Shown here one piece after another: positions 34,578 to 43,482 of a stretch of DNA of 64,000 nucleotides. The DNA comes from Burkholderia anthina (GTDB lineage: Bacteria; Pseudomonadota; Gammaproteobacteria; Burkholderiales; Burkholderiaceae). The DNA is taken from NCBI RefSeq assembly GCF_001547525.1, contig NZ_CM003768.1:3038001-3102000 (forward strand). Direction: 5' to 3'. The translations under genes and the position numbers were made by a program. The notes under the pieces were generated by a model. That model had not been told where the DNA came from. It saw only the letters and a list, made by a program, of their open reading frames with translations, and did not search any database. The stretch's first letter is position 1. Each line of letters opens with the position of its first letter.

Positions 34578-37500
34578 TCAGGACGGGTGCGCGGTCGTCG
34601 CGCCCGGCGCGGGCGTTTCCGCCTGCGGCGCCGGGCCCGCGGTGCGCGTGCCGGCGTCGGCCGGCCGTTCGATCAGCGGCGCGAGCGCCGGCGCCATCGA
34701 CTTCAGCAGCTGCACGGCCATCGCGCTCGTGAAGTCGTAGCGCGCCGCGTATGGCTCGTGCGCGGTCGCCGTCAGCACGCCGAAGAACCGGTCGCCGATC
34801 GCGAACACGAAGGTGCCGCTGCGGTTGACCTTGCGCGATTCGATCAGCCGCGCGCCGCGCGCATACACGTTGAAGCGCTGGTCGCCCGTGCCCGTCTTGC
34901 CGTACACGTCGAGCGTCTTGCCGTCGGGCAGCGGGAGCCCGCCCGCGAGGCGGCGCGCGGTGCCGTTGAGCACGACGTCGCGCAGCAGCGTGTGCGCCAC
35001 CTTGACGATCTCCGGCGGCAGTATCGGCTGAGGTTGCGCGGCCGCGCGCACGAAGCGCGTTTCGTACGGCGTGCCCTTCGCGAAATCGAGCCGCGTGATC
35101 GTCTCGGTCGGCGCCTTCTGGCCGCCGTTCGCGATCAGGCCGATCAGTTTCGCGAGCGCGTCGGGCTGGTCGCCCGATGCGCCGATCGCGGCCGCATACG
35201 ACGGCGTCACCTCCGCGAACGGATAGCCGAGCGCGCGCCACGACTTCGTGATCTCCGCGTACGCGCGCAGCTCGACCATGCGGCGGATGCGCCGGTCCTG
35301 CGTCGCGTGGTAGCGGGTCTTGTACAGCCACGAATACGTGTAGAAACGCGCGTCGCGACTGTCGCGCTGAACGTCCGCGAGCGACGCGGCGGGATGCGCG
35401 CGCAGGTAGTTGAGCGTCCACAGCGCGAGCGGATGCACGCTCGCGATATAGCCGCGGTCGTTCAGGTTGAAGCGGTCGATCGCGTATTTCGCGTAGAGCG
35501 CGGCGAGATCGTCGTCGGACAGCGTCGCGGCCGGCGTGCCCTTCAGTTGCGCGCGCATCCGCGCGGCGAACCACGCGAGCGATTCGTTCGGCGCGACGCT
35601 GCGCAGCACCGTCGCGAGCTTCGGCGGCGACTTGCGTACGTCGCGCAGCATCAGCGCGAGCGCGTCGTCGGGCGCCTTGCCCGCATAGCGCGTGTAGTAG
35701 CGCTTCACGTAGACCTGGCTTTCTCCGTCGACGAACTGCTGCAGGTAGTGCTGGCGCTGGGCGGGATCGTTCAGCCACGACGACGAGGGTCCGGCCGCCT
35801 GCAGCGTCTCGTAGTGGACGATGTCGCGCATCAGCCGCACGAACACGAGGTTCACCGAGTGCTCGAACGCCGTGTGCAGCGTCATGATGCGGCCGTTGTC
35901 CGACTTCTCGAAGTTCGAGAACACCTGCGCGCCGCCGCCCGTGTAGAACACGTCCGGGCTCGCCGAGTACTTGCGCTCGACGGACGCATCGAGCATCGCC
36001 TGCAGCGAGCGGTCGCGCGTATGCGACAGATAGTCGAGCGCCCAGCGCGACAGCCCGTCGATCGGATCGGGCTTCACGCGCGCCAGCTCCGCGTTCGACA
36101 GGTTCGCGTAGCGCGCATGCAGGTCGGAGACGATCTGCAGGTACGTGATCAACGTGCGCAGCTTCGCGGTCGAACCGAGGTTGATGCGGCCGCCGCGATT
36201 CACGTCGAACGGCTGGTTCACGCTGTCGGTCTGCACGCGCAGCAGGTTCGCGCCGTTGCGATGCTCGTACAGCGTGAAGCTGTACGTCAGGTGCGACGGG
36301 TCGTCCTTCGGCGCGAGCATCTCGAAGCCGTACAGGCCGGCCGCCTGCGCGCCGTCGCGGGTCGACGCCTGCGCGAGCCGCTGGGCGACCGCCTGCTGCA
36401 CGCCGTTGTCGAGCGTGCTGGTCGCTTCCAGGTCGAGCTGGTCGAGCTGGTACAGGTCGGTGATGCCGAGCGCCGACAGCAGCGACGCGCGCGCGGACGT
36501 GACGGCCTTGCGCGACACGAACGACTGCACGCGCGCGGCGGCGGGCGGCGCGCTGCGTTCGATCTGCGCCGCGAGCGCCGCATCGCGCAGCGCGGGCGAG
36601 ATCACGCCGCCGTTCGACAGCAGCCGCAGGTAGCTGTCGGTCAGCTTCTGCAGCGCCGGATACCCGCGATTCAGGAAGTACGACGGCGCGCGCTGCGCGA
36701 TCAGCAACGACAACACCTCGCGGAACGTCTTGCCCTGCTGGTCGACGTTGTCGCCGGTCGTCGGCGCGGACAGGATGCGGTTCACGTCGTTGAAGTCGCG
36801 GCCGTACCACGCGGCGAGACCGTCGCCGATACCGGTGATTTCGCCCACGTGCGGCCGGGCGGCGAGCGGCACCGAATTCAGGTAGCGCACGACGATCGAG
36901 CGGCGCGCGAGCATCGTCTGCGGGCCGTTCAGGTACGCGAGGATCGACGCGGACGCGATCTGCCGCAGTTTCTCCGGCGGCGTCGCGGTACGGCCGTCGG
37001 GCGAGTGGCGGAACTTCTCGATCTGCGTCGCGAGCGTGCTGCCGCCCGGGCGCGCCTGGTGGTGGTTGACGACGTGCAGCGCCTGGTCGGCGAGCGCGCG
37101 GCTGAAGCGGCCCCAGTCGATCGCCGGGTTGCGGTTCGGCTGGTTCGGGTCGAGCAGGTAACGATCCTCGATGAACATCAGCGAATCGACGACCATGCGC
37201 GGCACCGTGTCGAAATCGGCGTACACGCGCTGCGGGAACACGGTCGCGAACAGCGGCGAGCCGGTCGAGTCGAATAGCATCAGCCCGGTCTGGTCTTTCT
37301 CTTCGTAAGGCAGGAACAGGCCGTGATCGGCGAGCGCCAGCATCCGGTCGGAATCGCGCGCCTGCTTGCCGACGACGAAGCCGCGCGCGAGCAGCCGCTG
37401 CTGGAACGCGGGAATCATCGAATAGCCGAGGCGTTGATCGTACGGCCCGTTCGCGGGGAAACGGACGTGGTTGCTCGCGCCCGTTTCGACCGTGTAGCCG

Positions 37501-37685
37501 ACGTCGCGGGTGAGCTCGGACAGATAGTGCGCCTGCAGGCGCGACGTCGCGACTTCGGTCATCACGAGCCTCACCACGATCGCGATCGCGATCACCAGCG
37601 CGGCCAGCAAGGACCACTTGATCCACGTCCAGACCGATGCAGCCCCGGTCACGCGCGGCAGGATGCGATTCAGCGGCCGATTCAT
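34578..37685 (-). CDS. Large class A penicillin-binding protein, 1035 aa
   Basis: A single transmembrane anchor (WSLLAALVIAIAIVVRLVM, about residues 23-41) precedes a GT51 glycosyltransferase domain with MFIEDRYLL and RPGGSTLATQIEKF. The transpeptidase domain carries STAK (Ser505, Lys508), SVN in the EHSVN block and KTGT (Lys930). It should polymerise and crosslink peptidoglycan in the periplasm. It is longer than usual class A enzymes (about 700-850), mainly through a large insertion between the SVN and KTG motifs. GGGAG precedes the ATG at 37685. Both catalytic centres look intact. Confidence 0.88.
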   Translation of the reverse strand: MNRPLNRILPRVTGAASVWTWIKWSLLAALVIAIAIVVRLVMTEVATSRLQAHYLSELTRDVGYTVETGASNHVRFPANGPYDQRLGYSMIPAFQQRLLARGFVVGKQARDSDRMLALADHGLFLPYEEKDQTGLMLFDSTGSPLFATVFPQRVYADFDTVPRMVVDSLMFIEDRYLLDPNQPNRNPAIDWGRFSRALADQALHVVNHHQARPGGSTLATQIEKFRHSPDGRTATPPEKLRQIASASILAYLNGPQTMLARRSIVVRYLNSVPLAARPHVGEITGIGDGLAAWYGRDFNDVNRILSAPTTGDNVDQQGKTFREVLSLLIAQRAPSYFLNRGYPALQKLTDSYLRLLSNGGVISPALRDAALAAQIERSAPPAAARVQSFVSRKAVTSARASLLSALGITDLYQLDQLDLEATSTLDNGVQQAVAQRLAQASTRDGAQAAGLYGFEMLAPKDDPSHLTYSFTLYEHRNGANLLRVQTDSVNQPFDVNRGGRINLGSTAKLRTLITYLQIVSDLHARYANLSNAELARVKPDPIDGLSRWALDYLSHTRDRSLQAMLDASVERKYSASPDVFYTGGGAQVFSNFEKSDNGRIMTLHTAFEHSVNLVFVRLMRDIVHYETLQAAGPSSSWLNDPAQRQHYLQQFVDGESQVYVKRYYTRYAGKAPDDALALMLRDVRKSPPKLATVLRSVAPNESLAWFAARMRAQLKGTPAATLSDDDLAALYAKYAIDRFNLNDRGYIASVHPLALWTLNYLRAHPAASLADVQRDSRDARFYTYSWLYKTRYHATQDRRIRRMVELRAYAEITKSWRALGYPFAEVTPSYAAAIGASGDQPDALAKLIGLIANGGQKAPTETITRLDFAKGTPYETRFVRAAAQPQPILPPEIVKVAHTLLRDVVLNGTARRLAGGLPLPDGKTLDVYGKTGTGDQRFNVYARGARLIESRKVNRSGTFVFAIGDRFFGVLTATAHEPYAARYDFTSAMAVQLLKSMAPALAPLIERPADAGTRTAGPAPQAETPAPGATTAHPS

Positions 37686-37929
37686 GGCGGCGTCTCCCTG
37701 AAGGCGCGGGCTCCGGCCGCACCTCATTAAGGATTAGTGTAGTCCTCCGCAGCGGGCTGCCAAGGGTGGTTCACTACTGAGATGCAGCGGCGCAACACCC
37801 GTGCCCGCACCGGAATCGTGCGCCGCGGCGCCGGCCCCGCGCGCTGACGCGGCCTGGCGGCGTACGGTGGCCCGCATCCGCGTTCGGGGCGCCATCTGAC
37901 ACCGAAAAGATCGTGCGCGATCGCCTCAT
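37686..37929. other. Intergenic region upstream of the PBP gene
   Basis: About 244 bases between the PBP start and the LysR stop, both on the minus strand. TTAAGGATTAGTGTAGTCC near 37727-37745 (AT-rich) may be part of the PBP promoter. No gene or clear terminator was found. Confidence 0.35.
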
Positions 37930-38817
37930 TCAACTGACGAAATGTTCGACGAGGTAATCGATGAAAAGGCGGGATTTGCGTGGAAAGTGCTTGCGGCTGG
38001 GGTACGCGATGTTCATCTGGAGCGCCTCGAGACGATAGTCGTCGAGCAGGGTCACCAATTGGCCGCCGTGAAGATCCGGTTCGGCGAGGAAGTCCGGCAG
38101 GACGGCAATGCCCATGCCGGCAAGCGCCCAGTTCCGGATGATCCCGAAATTGTTCGACGACGCCGCCTTGTTCGGGCGCACGGTGATACGCGTCTGGTCG
38201 TGGTCGAACGTCAGATAATCGCTCGCGAAGTCGGCATGGAACACCAGGCATGCATGGGTGGCGAGATCGTGCGGATGGGCGGGCGTGCCGTACCGGTCGA
38301 CATATTGCGGCGACGCGCAGACGACGCGCTGGAATTGCGTGAGCGGGCGCTTCACCAGTGTGTTGCTGGCGATGTGCTGCGACAGCAGCAGCCCGATATC
38401 GAAGCCTTCCGACACGAGGTCGACATGGCGGTCGACGATCGTGACTTCCGGCACGATGTTCGGATGGCGCGCCTTGAACGCGTCGATCGCGGGCGCGAGC
38501 ACGTGCATGCCGAACATGACCGGCGCGGCGATCTTCAGCGAACCGATCGGTTCCTGGTGCATCGACGCGATCATTTCCTCGACGCGGTCGATTTCCTCGA
38601 TCACGTGACGCATCTGCGCCAGGTACAGATGGCCGGCGTCGGTCAGCGACAGGCTGCGGGTCGTGCGATTCAGCAGGCGCGCGCCGAGCCGGTTCTCGAT
38701 GCTCATGATCATGCGGGTGGCCGACGAATTGGAGATGTTCAGTTCGGTCGCGGCGCGCACGAAACTTTGTAGTTCGGCGACCTTGACAAATAGTCGCATT
38801 GGAAGGAGTTCGTCCAT
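37930..38817 (-). CDS. LysR-family transcriptional regulator, 295 aa
   Basis: Winged helix-turn-helix at residues 1-60 (MRLFVKVAELQSFVRAATEL, then SNSSATRMIMSIENRLGARL) followed by the substrate-binding domain (GSLKIAAPVMFGMHVLAP, SEGFDIGLLLS, WALAGMGIAVLPDFL). It belongs to the large group of LTTRs similar to AaeR/DmlR. An AATCAA-AAA-TTGATT dyad lies 14 bases before the ATG at 38817, a candidate autoregulatory site. No divergent partner gene was found in the following 600 bases. The inducer is unknown. Confidence 0.9.
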   Translation of the reverse strand: MDELLPMRLFVKVAELQSFVRAATELNISNSSATRMIMSIENRLGARLLNRTTRSLSLTDAGHLYLAQMRHVIEEIDRVEEMIASMHQEPIGSLKIAAPVMFGMHVLAPAIDAFKARHPNIVPEVTIVDRHVDLVSEGFDIGLLLSQHIASNTLVKRPLTQFQRVVCASPQYVDRYGTPAHPHDLATHACLVFHADFASDYLTFDHDQTRITVRPNKAASSNNFGIIRNWALAGMGIAVLPDFLAEPDLHGGQLVTLLDDYRLEALQMNIAYPSRKHFPRKSRLFIDYLVEHFVS

Positions 38818-38830
38818 TTTTTTTGCCGAG

Positions 38831-38845
38831 AATCAAAAATTGATT
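38831..38845. promoter_or_regulatory. AATCAA-AAA-TTGATT dyad upstream of the LysR gene
   Basis: A perfect 6-base inverted repeat with a 3-base centre, 14 bases from the LysR ATG, in an AT-rich stretch. Typical of LysR autoregulatory sites by position; binding not shown. Confidence 0.4.
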
Positions 38846-38903
38846 ATTTAATTCTATCTTTCAATTCGTGTTCCGAGCATTGCGTGATGGAGGAAAAAGT
38901 ATT

Positions 38904-38969
38904 ATGAAGCTCCAGGTTGATCTGATGGCTGGGAAGCCCGGAAAATATAGGGTTCAGGCGTCTATGTAG
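38904..38969 (+). CDS. Possible 21-aa mini-protein
   Basis: ATG with GGAGG ten bases upstream, followed by 21 codons (MKLQVDLMAGKPGKYRVQAS, M, stop). The ribosome site is good and the codons are not those of the AT-rich flank, but the peptide is too short to judge. It could be the remnant 5' end of a lost gene. Low confidence. Confidence 0.25.
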   Translation: MKLQVDLMAGKPGKYRVQASM

Positions 38970-39503
38970 AGCGGTTTTGCATCCGTTGCAGAATGATTTT
39001 TAAGACAGCTTTTAGTAATTGTACGAAAGTCCAGGCGATTAATTTTTTCACGTATTTGAGATATCGGGGGATTCGGATTTATTGAGATAGGGTGTTTTCC
39101 GGCGGTTTCGCGCCATCGTGTCGACGCACGACCGCGACGAAGCAGTGAATCGGGTCGTCGCATGCAATCGTGTCCGGCCCATCGCGGCGCGCGAGCATGC
39201 TGGCCGACACGGCGGAAATCGTTGTCCCGATATCGGTCCGGGCATGCTCGCGCATCCAGCCGGCCACCATGAGACGGTTCGGCATGCGGTGTAGGCGTAC
39301 GGCCGGCGGGCGCCGACTCGGCAGGGGGGCGCGTTTGCCGCGAAACGGCCGCCGCGCGTCAGCGAAGGGCTGCCGGCCGCGCGGCTCGCCTGCGGGGGCC
39401 GCGAGCGGTGATATGCTCGCGGGACGCCCGCGACCGACGGGCGGTTTCACGATGCCCGTGCACGGCTGCGTTGCGCGGCGTTTCCGAGGGAAGAACCGAC
39501 ATC

Positions 39504-39788
39504 ATGAGCCGCAAATTCATTCTGAAGGGCGACACGACCGATCACGGCGGCGTCGTGCTCGAAGGGATCGCCAATTCGTCGTTCGACGGGCGCGAACTCG
39601 CGTATCTCGGCGCATCCGTGTTCTGTGCGGCGTGCAAGTCGCCGGGCGTGATCGTGTCGGACGGCGGCGAGCGCACGATGACCGTGATGGGCAAGGTCGT
39701 CGCGCTCGAACACGACCTGTGCCAGTGCCAGTGCACGCCGCAGCCGAAACTGATCGCATCGCAGGCAACCGGGACGATCTCGGGCTGA
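39504..39788 (+). CDS. PAAR-motif protein (orphan type VI spike tip), 94 aa
   Basis: A short protein with the PAAR-type layout: GDTTDHGGVVLEG near the start, FCAACKSPGVIVSDG and HDLCQCQCTPQPKLIAS at the C-terminus. PAAR proteins form the zinc-bound tip of the type VI secretion spike. It is a stand-alone PAAR domain with no fused toxin. No vgrG or effector gene adjoins it; the VgrG island is about 20 kb away. GAGGGAAG precedes the ATG at 39504. Confidence 0.8.
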   Translation: MSRKFILKGDTTDHGGVVLEGIANSSFDGRELAYLGASVFCAACKSPGVIVSDGGERTMTVMGKVVALEHDLCQCQCTPQPKLIASQATGTISG

Positions 39789-39846
39789 GTCCCGCCGCCC
39801 GCAGGCGCTTGTCGTTCGCGCGGCATCGCGGCGCCGATACCGGCCG

Positions 39847-40158
39847 TCAGGCGCTGCCTTCGGTCTCGATCACGAGGATGCGCGCGGCGCCAAGCGGATG
39901 CGCAACATGTTCGGTGCCGACCGTCGCGTGGAAGACGTCGCCCGTTTCGAGCACCGTCGCGTGCTCGACGCCTGCTTCGCGGTAGCGCATCTCGACGCGG
40001 CCATCGAGCACCGCGAACACTTCCTCGCCGTCGTTCACGTGCCAGCGATACGGCTGGTCGGTCCAGTGCAGCCGGACCGTGATGCCGTTCAGGTTCGCGA
40101 TGTCGAGGGCGCCCCACGCGCGGTCCGCCGTGAATGCGGCGCTTCGGATGATGTTCAT
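39847..40158 (-). CDS. Cupin-domain protein, 103 aa
   Basis: A single cupin barrel. The metal-binding region is HWTDQPYRWHVNDGEEVFAVLDG (His/Glu ligands), followed by TGDVFHATVGTEHVAHPLG. Such small cupins are cytoplasmic and can be sensors or enzymes. GGAG ten bases upstream supports the ATG at 40158. It follows the DJ-1/PfpI gene on the same strand with a 59-base gap, so they may be co-transcribed. Function is unassigned. Confidence 0.82.
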   Translation of the reverse strand: MNIIRSAAFTADRAWGALDIANLNGITVRLHWTDQPYRWHVNDGEEVFAVLDGRVEMRYREAGVEHATVLETGDVFHATVGTEHVAHPLGAARILVIETEGSA

Positions 40159-40217
40159 CGATGTGTTCTCCGGCGCGTGTGTGCGCCGCTCTCCCGTGAT
40201 TTTTCCGACATCCGCCT

Positions 40218-40901
40218 TCAGCGCGACGTGGCGCGCAGCGCCTGCTCGACGATCTGCTTGCGCTTCGCGAAGCCGGCCGCCGTACGTTCGGTGACGCGCG
40301 TCACGACCGTGGCCGGCGCGGTGTCGGGCGAGCCGGCGTCGAACGGCGGCGCGGGCGCATATTCGAGCTGAAGCTGGATCGCCTGCGCTTCTTCGTCGCC
40401 GACGAGCTCCGCGGCGATCGTCAGCGCGAAGTCGATGCCGGCCGTCACGCCGCCGCCCGTGACCAGGTTGCCGTCGCGCACGACGCGCTCGCGCACGGGT
40501 ATCGCGCCCAGCGGTTCCAGCAGCGAGTGGAACCGCCAGTGCGTCGTCGCGCGTCGTCCGCGCAGCAAGCCGGCCACGCCGAGCAGCAGCGAGCCCGTGC
40601 AGACCGACGTCACGTAGCGCGCGGTGGCCGCACGCTGCTGCACGAACGCGATCGTTTCGGCATCGAGCAGCAATTCGTTGATGCCGATCCCGCCCGGGAT
40701 GCAGATCACGTCGAGCGGCGGGCAGTCGTCGAACGTGCAGGTCGGCGCGAGCGCGAGGCCGCTGCTCGACGCGACCGCGTCGCGCGACTTCCAAACCAGA
40801 TGGACGGCTGCGTCCGGCAGTGACGCGAGCACGTCGTGCGGGCCGGTGAGGTCGAGTTGCTGGACGCCCGGAAAGACGAGAAGGCCGATGTGAAGTGTCA
40901 T
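40218..40901 (-). CDS. DJ-1/PfpI-family protein, isonitrile hydratase-like, 227 aa
   Basis: A DJ-1/PfpI glutaminase-like fold with the nucleophile elbow in TSVCTGSLLLGVAGLL (Cys about residue 100), an upstream Asp/Glu (DLTGPHDVLAS) and THWRFH, which is typical of the isonitrile hydratase group. That enzyme hydrates isonitriles to N-substituted formamides. Length matches. The gene is divergent from a GlxA-type AraC regulator. Substrate is inferred from family resemblance only. Confidence 0.82.
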   Translation of the reverse strand: MTLHIGLLVFPGVQQLDLTGPHDVLASLPDAAVHLVWKSRDAVASSSGLALAPTCTFDDCPPLDVICIPGGIGINELLLDAETIAFVQQRAATARYVTSVCTGSLLLGVAGLLRGRRATTHWRFHSLLEPLGAIPVRERVVRDGNLVTGGGVTAGIDFALTIAAELVGDEEAQAIQLQLEYAPAPPFDAGSPDTAPATVVTRVTERTAAGFAKRKQIVEQALRATSR

Positions 40902-40975
40902 GCGAAGGCTCCGGAGGGGAAGGGAACGTGCCGTTCGGCACGGGATGGACAGATCGATTCTAGGCGCGTAGTGTT

Positions 40976-40989
40976 TGGCGAAATCGCCA
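40976..40989. promoter_or_regulatory. TGGCGA-AA-TCGCCA dyad between divergent DJ-1 and GlxA-type genes
   Basis: A perfect 6-base inverted repeat with AA at the centre, in the shared promoter region; a third TCGCCAT lies at 41013-41019 overlapping the regulator start. A candidate operator for the adjacent AraC-type regulator. Inferred. Confidence 0.45.
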
Positions 40990-41016
40990 TATCACCCACG
41001 TTTTCAGCCAATCGCC

Positions 41017-41991
41017 ATGCCTGCCGCCGCCCCGCGTTCGATCCTGGTCTTCGCGTTTCCCCGTGCGCAGTTGCTCGATGTGACCGGGCCGCTGCAGGTG
41101 TTCGCGTCCGTCAACGAGCTCGCGCTGGAGCGCGGGCAGCCGGCGCCGTATGCGCCGTGCGTCGTGGCCGTCGAAGCCGGGCCTGTCGAGACGTCGTCGG
41201 GCCTCGTCGTGATGGCCGAGTCGCTGCGCACGGTCGCGCGCCACCCTGACACGCTGATCGTCGCCGGCGGCAAGGGCGTGCACGCGGCGTCGAAGGATGC
41301 GCAAGTGGTGCGCTGGGTGCGGCAGCAGGCCGGACGCGCGCGGCGCGTGGCGTCGGTCTGCACCGGCGCGTTCCTGCTCGCCGAGGCAGGGCTGCTGGAC
41401 GGGCGGCGTGCGGTCACGCACTGGGCACGCTGCGACGAATTCGCGGCGCGCTACCCGAACGTGCGCGTCGAGCCGGACCCGATCTTCATCCGCGAAGGCG
41501 CGCTGTGGACGTCGGCCGGCGTGACGGCCGGCATCGATCTCGCGCTCGCGCTGGTCGAGGACGATCTCGGGCGGGCGACCGCGCTCGACGTCGCGCGCGA
41601 GCTCGTCGTGTTCCTGAAGCGTCCGGGCGGGCAGGCCCAATTCAGCACGATGCTGTCGATGCAGCGCACCGCCGACCGGTTCGGCGAGTTGCACGCGTGG
41701 ATGGCCGAGCACCTGACGGCCGACCTGTCGGTGCCCGCGCTGGCCGAGCGCATGAGCATGAGCGAGCGCAGCTTCGTGCGTCACTATCGTGCGGAAACCG
41801 GCCGCACGCCCGCGCGCGCGGTCGAGCAGATCCGTGTCGAGGCCGCGCAACGCCTGCTCGGCGAAACGGCGTGGTCCGTCAAGCGGATCGCCGGGCGGTG
41901 CGGCTTCGGTTCCGAAGAGACGCTGCGGCGCAGTTTCGTGCGCGTGTTCGGCGTGTCGCCGCAGGGATATCGCGAGCGGTTCGTGCGGTAA
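41017..41991 (+). CDS. GlxA-type AraC-family regulator with DJ-1 domain, 324 aa
   Basis: An N-terminal DJ-1/PfpI-like domain (RSILVFAFPRAQLLDVTGPL, VASVCTGAFLLAEAGLL) is joined to a C-terminal AraC double helix-turn-helix (ADLSVPALAERMSMSERSFV, VKRIAGRCGFGSEETLRRSF). GlxA-type regulators sense small metabolites. An upstream TTG at 40975 is possible, but the ATG at 41017 aligns with family starts. It is divergent from a DJ-1/PfpI enzyme gene that it probably controls. Confidence 0.9.
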   Translation: MPAAAPRSILVFAFPRAQLLDVTGPLQVFASVNELALERGQPAPYAPCVVAVEAGPVETSSGLVVMAESLRTVARHPDTLIVAGGKGVHAASKDAQVVRWVRQQAGRARRVASVCTGAFLLAEAGLLDGRRAVTHWARCDEFAARYPNVRVEPDPIFIREGALWTSAGVTAGIDLALALVEDDLGRATALDVARELVVFLKRPGGQAQFSTMLSMQRTADRFGELHAWMAEHLTADLSVPALAERMSMSERSFVRHYRAETGRTPARAVEQIRVEAAQRLLGETAWSVKRIAGRCGFGSEETLRRSFVRVFGVSPQGYRERFVR

Positions 41992-42065
41992 CGGTCGACC
42001 GATCATCGGGGCCGGACCGGATGGCGCCCGGAACTGAACGGAAACCGGTCGGTTTCCAGTCCGAA

Positions 42066-42075
42066 GTTTTGAAAC
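42066..42075. promoter_or_regulatory. GTTT-TG-AAAC dyad upstream of a LysR gene
   Basis: A short dyad about 90 bases before the LysR start at 42167, in the only AT-rich part of this gap. Weak candidate regulatory site. Confidence 0.25.
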
Positions 42076-42166
42076 TATTCAGGATCGGAGAACAATAGGC
42101 GGGGGCTTGTGCCGCGCCCGCCGCGCGCTCTATTCTGTTCCGTTGGCGATTCGAAAGGGGGGCAGC

Positions 42167-43141
42167 ATGGACCGAATCCAGGCAATGGAAGTTTTTACCC
42201 GCGTGGTCGACGCGAACAGCTTCACGCGGGCGGCCGACACGCTCTCGATGCCGCGCGCGTCGGTGACGACCATCATCCAGAATCTCGAGGCGCTGCTCGG
42301 CGTGCGCCTGATGCACCGGACCACGCGCCGGCTGTCGCTGACGCCGGAGGGCGCCGCGTACTACGAGCATTGCATGAAGATCATCGCGGAGATCGCCGAG
42401 GCCGACGCGAGTTTCCAGGCGGGCAACCGCAAGCCGAGCGGCATGCTGCGCGTCCACATGCCCAGTTCGCTCGGGCGGCGTATCGTGCTGCCGTCGCTGT
42501 CGACCTTCCGGCAGCGCTATCCGGACATCACGCTCGAGCTGGGGCTGTCGGACCGCTACGTCGATCCGGTCGAGGAAGGCATCGACTGCATGATCCGGGT
42601 CGGGCCGCTCGAGGATTCGTCGATGGTCGCGCGGCGCATCGGGATGCTCAAGCGCGTGACGTGCGCGTCGCCCGATTACCTCGCGCGTCACGGCGAGCCG
42701 AACGAGATTGCCGATCTCGTCGAACATCAGGCGGTGAATTTTCGCGCGAGCCACGGCGCGCGGACGATTCCGTGGGTGTTCATGATCGACGGCAAGCCGT
42801 TCGAGGTGCGGATGAACGGCAGCGTCACGGTCAACGATTCGGATGCGTACGTCACGTGCGGGCTCGAAGGCTTCGGGATGATCCAGCCTACGTTGTTCAT
42901 GGTGCTGCCGCACTTGCTCGACGGTTCGCTGGTCGAGGTGCTGCCGGACTGCAATCCGAAGCCGAAGCCGATCTCGATCGTCTATCCGCACAACCGGCAT
43001 TTGTCGCAGAAGGTGCGCGTGTTCGCCGACTGGATCGCGGAGGTGTTCGAGGCGACGCCGGCGTTGGAGGGCGGGGAGAACTGGCGGGGGAAGGTGGGGG
43101 TGGAGGCGGCAGAGGCGCAGCGCGGAGCGGTGGTGGCGTAG
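42167..43141 (+). CDS. LysR-family transcriptional regulator, 324 aa
   Basis: Winged helix-turn-helix (MEVFTRVVDANSFTRAADTL, RASVTTIIQNLEALLGVRLM) followed by the LysR substrate domain (GMLRVHMPSSLGRRIVLPSL, EGIDCMIRVGPLEDSSMVAR, CGLEGFGMIQPTLFMV). Similar to the DmlR/PecT-like group. The ATG at 42167 starts the canonical alignment. The last 20 residues are a low-complexity tail (GGENWRGKVGVEAAEAQRG). No divergent target gene is apparent. A terminator follows. Confidence 0.9.
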   Translation: MDRIQAMEVFTRVVDANSFTRAADTLSMPRASVTTIIQNLEALLGVRLMHRTTRRLSLTPEGAAYYEHCMKIIAEIAEADASFQAGNRKPSGMLRVHMPSSLGRRIVLPSLSTFRQRYPDITLELGLSDRYVDPVEEGIDCMIRVGPLEDSSMVARRIGMLKRVTCASPDYLARHGEPNEIADLVEHQAVNFRASHGARTIPWVFMIDGKPFEVRMNGSVTVNDSDAYVTCGLEGFGMIQPTLFMVLPHLLDGSLVEVLPDCNPKPKPISIVYPHNRHLSQKVRVFADWIAEVFEATPALEGGENWRGKVGVEAAEAQRGAVVA

Positions 43142-43205
43142 TCGCGGCGCGCGGCCTGAAGGACGGGCAGCGCGCGGCATGGCGTGCGCTGGATGAAGCA
43201 ATGAA

Positions 43206-43239
43206 AAAAGCCGCTGTTTCGAAAGAAACAGCGGCTTTT
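43206..43239. terminator. Bidirectional terminator between LysR gene and tRNA
   Basis: AAAAGCCGCTGTTTC pairs with GAAACAGCGGCTTTT around a GAAA loop, a perfect 15-base stem with A and T tracts at both ends. It serves the LysR gene on the plus strand and the tRNA on the minus strand. Confidence 0.9.
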
Positions 43240-43245
43240 CGCATT

Positions 43246-43322
<77 letters not shown>

Positions 43323-43482
43323 GAAGACTTGAATTATGTAGATCTACCGCTCGGCTGTCAACACCTTTTTCGATCTTTCCCGAAAAAGTTGCCGTGAGCC
43401 CTTACCGGCCTTCATCGCCGGCGGGAGCCGGTCACGGAAACGAGTGCATCCGCGCCGGCTATCTCCCGCTCCGCCCGCAGCC

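Larger units (their letters stand above)
38818..39503. other. AT-rich gap with no clear gene
   Basis: Nearly 690 bases. From 38818 to about 39110 the composition is strongly AT-rich compared with the rest of the window, with homopolymer runs and TTTTTAAGACAGCTTTTAG. From about 39110 to 39503 it is GC-rich again but contains no open frame that looks coding on either strand. It holds a dyad (38831-38845) and one possible mini-gene (38904-38969). It may mark a past insertion. Confidence 0.5.

Noticed and set aside
34587..37277. An 890-codon open frame on the plus strand
   Set aside because: It is antisense to the penicillin-binding protein gene, which carries intact STAK, SVN and KTG motifs. 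The translation has no fold-like pattern.
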